Shown here: piece by piece, positions 23,633 through 25,745 of the stretch
Layout: each line of letters opens with the position of its first letter
How positions within the stretch are numbered: position 1 is the stretch's first letter
Assembly (NCBI GenBank): GCA_035760705.1
Contig: DASTSL010000100.1
Location: forward strand, 1 to 25,745
Direction: 5' to 3'
Source: Allomeiothermus sp035760705
GTDB taxonomy: Bacteria; Deinococcota; Deinococci; Deinococcales; Thermaceae
Length of the DNA: 25,745 bases
Program-made: the position numbers and the translations under genes
Notes under the pieces: model-generated
The model's input: only the letters and a program-made list of their open reading frames with translations
Told to the model about the DNA's origin: nothing
The model's database searches: none

Positions 23633-24793
23633 ATGACCTCCCTCGCCGCGCCCAACAAGCTCGTTCCGCTCGCCCTGCCGCTGGGGTTTATCGCGGTGGG
23701 GGCGCTCGAGCTGGTCGTGGGGGCTTTCTTGCTGGCCCTGTACCCCCAGGCTCTGCAAACCTACCGTCACCCGGTGGTGCTGGCGGCGGCCCACCTCCTG
23801 CTGCTCGGCTTTGGCGTGGGCGTGCTGATGGGGGCCATGCACCAGTTGCTCCCGGTGATCCTGGAAGTCCCGCTGGCCCGGCCCGCCTGGAGCTACGCGG
23901 CTTTGGCGTTGTGGGCGCTGGGCACCCCGCTCCAGGCGCTGGGTTTCCTCGAGGCTAAGTCCGCCTGGGTAGCCTTGGGGGGCGGCTTGGCGCTGCTCGG
24001 GATCATGGTCTTCGCCCTGCACATGCTGCTCACCTACCGTCAGGCCGACCGCTGGAACCCGGTGGCGACGGCTTTGGCCTGGGTCACGGTCTATGTGGTG
24101 CTGACCCCGATGCTGGGGATGCTGCAAGCCCTCACACTGCGTTACGGCTTCTACGACCCGAACCGCCTGGCCTGGCATGTCGTGGCGGGATTGGTGGGCA
24201 TCTTCTTGCTCTCGATCCTGGGGGTGGGACACAAGTTGGTAGGGATGTTCACCCTCTCGCACGGGGTAGGGGAGAAGGTGCTGGGGCTCGAGCTGTGGGC
24301 TTTGAACCTGGGCCTGCTCGGCCTGGCTTTCGGGCATTGGGCGGGGTTCGTGCTCCTCGCCGCGGGCATCGGGCTGGCCCTGTACGACACCTACACCATT
24401 TTCCGCCACCGCAACAAGCGGGTTTTCGACGTGGGGGTGCAGCACTTTATGGCCGGGGTAGCCTTCCTGCTGCTCTCGCTGGTAGCTCTGGCCCTTCGCC
24501 GCTACGAGTTGGCCGGGCTATGGTTTGGATTGGGTTTCGTGGGGTTGGTGGTGAGCGGGATGCTCTATAAGATCCTGCCCTTTCTGGTCTGGACCCACCG
24601 CTACGCCCCGCAGGTGGGGCGCACCCCGGTTCCGCTCCTCAAGGACATGCTCCCCGAGTGGGCTGCGCACCTAGCCGGTGTGTCGCTCGGGCTGGGGGCA
24701 TTGCTAACCCCCTTTACCCCGCTGGGGCTGTGGTGCTTCGCCCTGGGCACCCTGCCCTTCGCCTACGCCCTTTGGGAGGTGAACCGACAATGA
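23633..24793 (+). CDS. NnrS / heme-copper oxidase subunit I-like 12-TM protein
   Basis: This 386-residue polytopic protein has about 12 membrane helices and many intramembrane or near-membrane His: 46, 54, 70, 130, 182, 200, 210, 235, 271 and 322. Blocks such as HPVVLAAAHLLLLGFGVGVLMGAMHQLLPVIL (46-77) and AWHVVAGLVGIFLLSILGVGHKLVGMFTLSH (180-210) recall NnrS, a heme- and copper-containing protein protecting against nitrosative stress, and subunit I-like relatives. Exact family membership is not certain. It is expressed from the Fnr-like box, probably leaderless, and its stop overlaps the next gene's ATG. Association with NO metabolism is a fair inference; a role as an NO reductase itself is not supported. 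Confidence 0.72.
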   Translation: MTSLAAPNKLVPLALPLGFIAVGALELVVGAFLLALYPQALQTYRHPVVLAAAHLLLLGFGVGVLMGAMHQLLPVILEVPLARPAWSYAALALWALGTPLQALGFLEAKSAWVALGGGLALLGIMVFALHMLLTYRQADRWNPVATALAWVTVYVVLTPMLGMLQALTLRYGFYDPNRLAWHVVAGLVGIFLLSILGVGHKLVGMFTLSHGVGEKVLGLELWALNLGLLGLAFGHWAGFVLLAAGIGLALYDTYTIFRHRNKRVFDVGVQHFMAGVAFLLLSLVALALRRYELAGLWFGLGFVGLVVSGMLYKILPFLVWTHRYAPQVGRTPVPLLKDMLPEWAAHLAGVSLGLGALLTPFTPLGLWCFALGTLPFAYALWEVNRQ

Positions 24794-25170
24794 AGTCGCA
24801 TAGCGACCCGGCGCCCGCCCGCTGGGCGGAGCGGGCCGGTACTCAGATGACCGAAGCCCAACTCTCTGCAGAGACTCTAGCGCAGCTGGCCTGGGAAGCC
24901 CTGCGGCAGGTCTATGACCCTGAGCTGGGGCTGGACGTGGTGAACCTGGGGCTCATCTACCAAGTAAGGCTCGAGCCTCCCCAGGCCTTCGTACAGATGA
25001 CCCTGACCACTCGAGGCTGCCCGCTGCACGACTCGATCCAGGGGGCCATCCAGCGGGCGCTCACGCAGCTTCCGGGGATTACCGAGGTTCGGGTTGAACT
25101 GGTCTGGGACCCGCCTTGGAGCCCTGCGCGGATGTCGGCAGAAGCCCGCCGGAGGCTGGGCTGGGGTTGA
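24790..25170 (+). CDS. MIP18/SufT-family metal-sulfur cluster assembly protein (DUF59)
   Basis: This 126-residue protein has the DUF59 core: VYDPELGLDVVNLGLIYQV (41-59), VQMTLTTRGCPLHDSI (68-83) with the single conserved Cys77, and a VRVELVWDPPWSPARMS end (100-115). The family acts in Fe-S cluster assembly or delivery (SufT, PaaD). Residues 1-20 are outside the usual domain. The ATG overlaps the NnrS-like stop (ATGA). An internal ATG at 24847 is possible. Service of the Fe-S or heme proteins of this region is inference. Confidence 0.85.
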   Translation: MKSHSDPAPARWAERAGTQMTEAQLSAETLAQLAWEALRQVYDPELGLDVVNLGLIYQVRLEPPQAFVQMTLTTRGCPLHDSIQGAIQRALTQLPGITEVRVELVWDPPWSPARMSAEARRRLGWG

Positions 25171-25231
25171 GGCGTATTTTCGCCGAGCGCAGCGAGGGGT
25201 GGCTGGCGTTCCATACCCAAGGCTTAGGCAC

Positions 25232-25244
25232 TATCTTAGAAGCG
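25232..25244 (+). promoter_or_regulatory. Putative -10 of the GidA-like gene
   Basis: TATCTT (25232-25237) lies 7 nt before the ATG, the spacing of a leaderless start. No good -35 is seen. Confidence 0.35.
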
Positions 25245-25745
25245 ATGGATTACGACGTGCTGATTGTGGGCGCAGGGTTCGCCGGCGCGGAGGCGGCCTA
25301 TGCCTTGGCGAGGAGAGGGGTCCGCGTAGGGCTTTGCACCCAAAGCCTAGACACGGTGTTTTTGCCCTTTACCCCGGTCATGCCACCCTTTCCTGAAGGG
25401 ACCCTCCTGGCCGAGGTCGGGTTTGCCGGGGCGAAGGGCTGGGAGATTCACGCCAGGGCCAAGTACAAACTCGAGTCCGAGCCTAACTTGCACTTGTTTC
25501 AATCCTCCGCGACGCGGCTGCTGCTTGAGGGTCAGCAGGTGGTCGGGGTGGAGACCTGGGAAGGTCCACGGCGCACGGCAAGGCGGGTGGTGCTGGCGGT
25601 GGGGAGCTTTATTGACCCCAAACTCGCCATCGGCTCGGTGGTGGAAGAGGCCGGGCGGCTCTCCGAGGCGGCGTATCCCGATCTCTACCAGGATCTGCTC
25701 GCCCACGGTTTCCGGTTCGTGGAGCGAAAAGCCGAGGTCCCCGCA
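25245..25745 (+). CDS. GidA/MnmG-like FAD-dependent protein, N-terminal part
   Basis: The frame is open from ATG 25245 to the window edge, 167 codons. The N-terminus MDYDVLIVGAGFAGAEAAYALARRG is an FAD-binding Rossmann motif (GxGxxGxEAA) of the GidA/TrmFO group. RRVVLAVGSFIDPKLAIGS further on is the second GidA-like nucleotide-binding segment. It is shorter between these blocks than true MnmG, so it is likely the small GidA-like protein of the Deinococcus-Thermus group. The function of that form is unclear to me. The 3' end is outside the window. Confidence 0.8.
   Translation, partial: MDYDVLIVGAGFAGAEAAYALARRGVRVGLCTQSLDTVFLPFTPVMPPFPEGTLLAEVGFAGAKGWEIHARAKYKLESEPNLHLFQSSATRLLLEGQQVVGVETWEGPRRTARRVVLAVGSFIDPKLAIGSVVEEAGRLSEAAYPDLYQDLLAHGFRFVERKAEVPA

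Noticed and set aside
23579..24445. A 288-codon minus-strand frame opposite the NnrS-like gene
   Set aside because: His/Gln/Arg-rich composition typical of an antisense shadow; the plus frame is a coherent 12-TM protein.

Overview
The window looks like a denitrification / nitric-oxide region from a high-GC member of the Thermaceae, most likely Meiothermus or a close relative. The basis is inference from three things: a Thermus-type nar operon in the order narC-G-H-J-I followed by two NarK transporters; a DnrS-type GAF/BTAD regulator next to it; and dense use of CTCGAG (Leu-Glu) in coding sequence. I could not run a search to confirm the genus.

Layout. (1) 1-593 (-): the start of a second BTAD-type transcription factor, cut by the window edge. 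(2) 940-11241 (-): an eight-gene nitrate respiration operon. It reads, in transcription order, an unknown 85-aa protein, the di-heme cytochrome NarC, the cytoplasmic Mo/Fe-S reductase NarG and NarH, the chaperone NarJ, the di-heme b membrane anchor NarI, and two nitrate/nitrite MFS transporters. Most junctions are translationally coupled (ATGA or TGATG overlaps), and a 9-bp-stem hairpin ends the operon. (3) 11329-13329 (+): dnrS, divergent from nar. (4) 13425-18539: two tandem small membrane proteins of the PycTM family (DUF5706, the Pycsar anti-phage effector family), divergent from a 1256-aa tandem class III cyclase / AAA-STAND ATPase / TPR protein. (5) 18632-19192 (-): a lipoprotein. (6) 19493-20161 (+): a Crp/Fnr-family regulator (DnrT candidate), then a decayed small ORF. 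(7) 20467-21640 (+): a cupin and a YwiC-like membrane protein. (8) 21778-23537 (-): a four-gene operon of DUF2249, DUF1858-DUF2249-DUF2249, a 7Fe ferredoxin and a 4-TM heme-copper-like protein. (9) 23633-25170 (+): an NnrS / heme-copper-oxidase-like 12-TM protein and a MIP18/SufT-family protein. (10) 25245-25745 (+): a GidA-like flavoprotein, cut by the window edge.

How it fits together. Nitrate enters through the NarK proteins and is reduced in the cytoplasm by NarGH, which is fed through NarI and NarC. DnrS and the Crp/Fnr protein are the likely sensors of anoxia and nitrogen oxides. An Fnr-like palindrome (WTGAC-N4-GTCAW) lies about 41.5 bp upstream of the apparently leaderless start of the NnrS-like gene, and at the matching place before the cupin. 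The NnrS copy sits between divergent genes, so it may drive both directions. The cupin, YwiC, DUF2249, ferredoxin and NnrS-like genes therefore look like one regulon for nitric oxide or nitrosative stress.

The most unusual part is the PycTM pair beside the sAC-like tandem cyclase. It lies between dnrS and the Crp/Fnr gene, which I recall as adjacent in Thermus. It may be a Pycsar-like cyclic-nucleotide defence module, or a cyclic-nucleotide signalling module built from the same parts.
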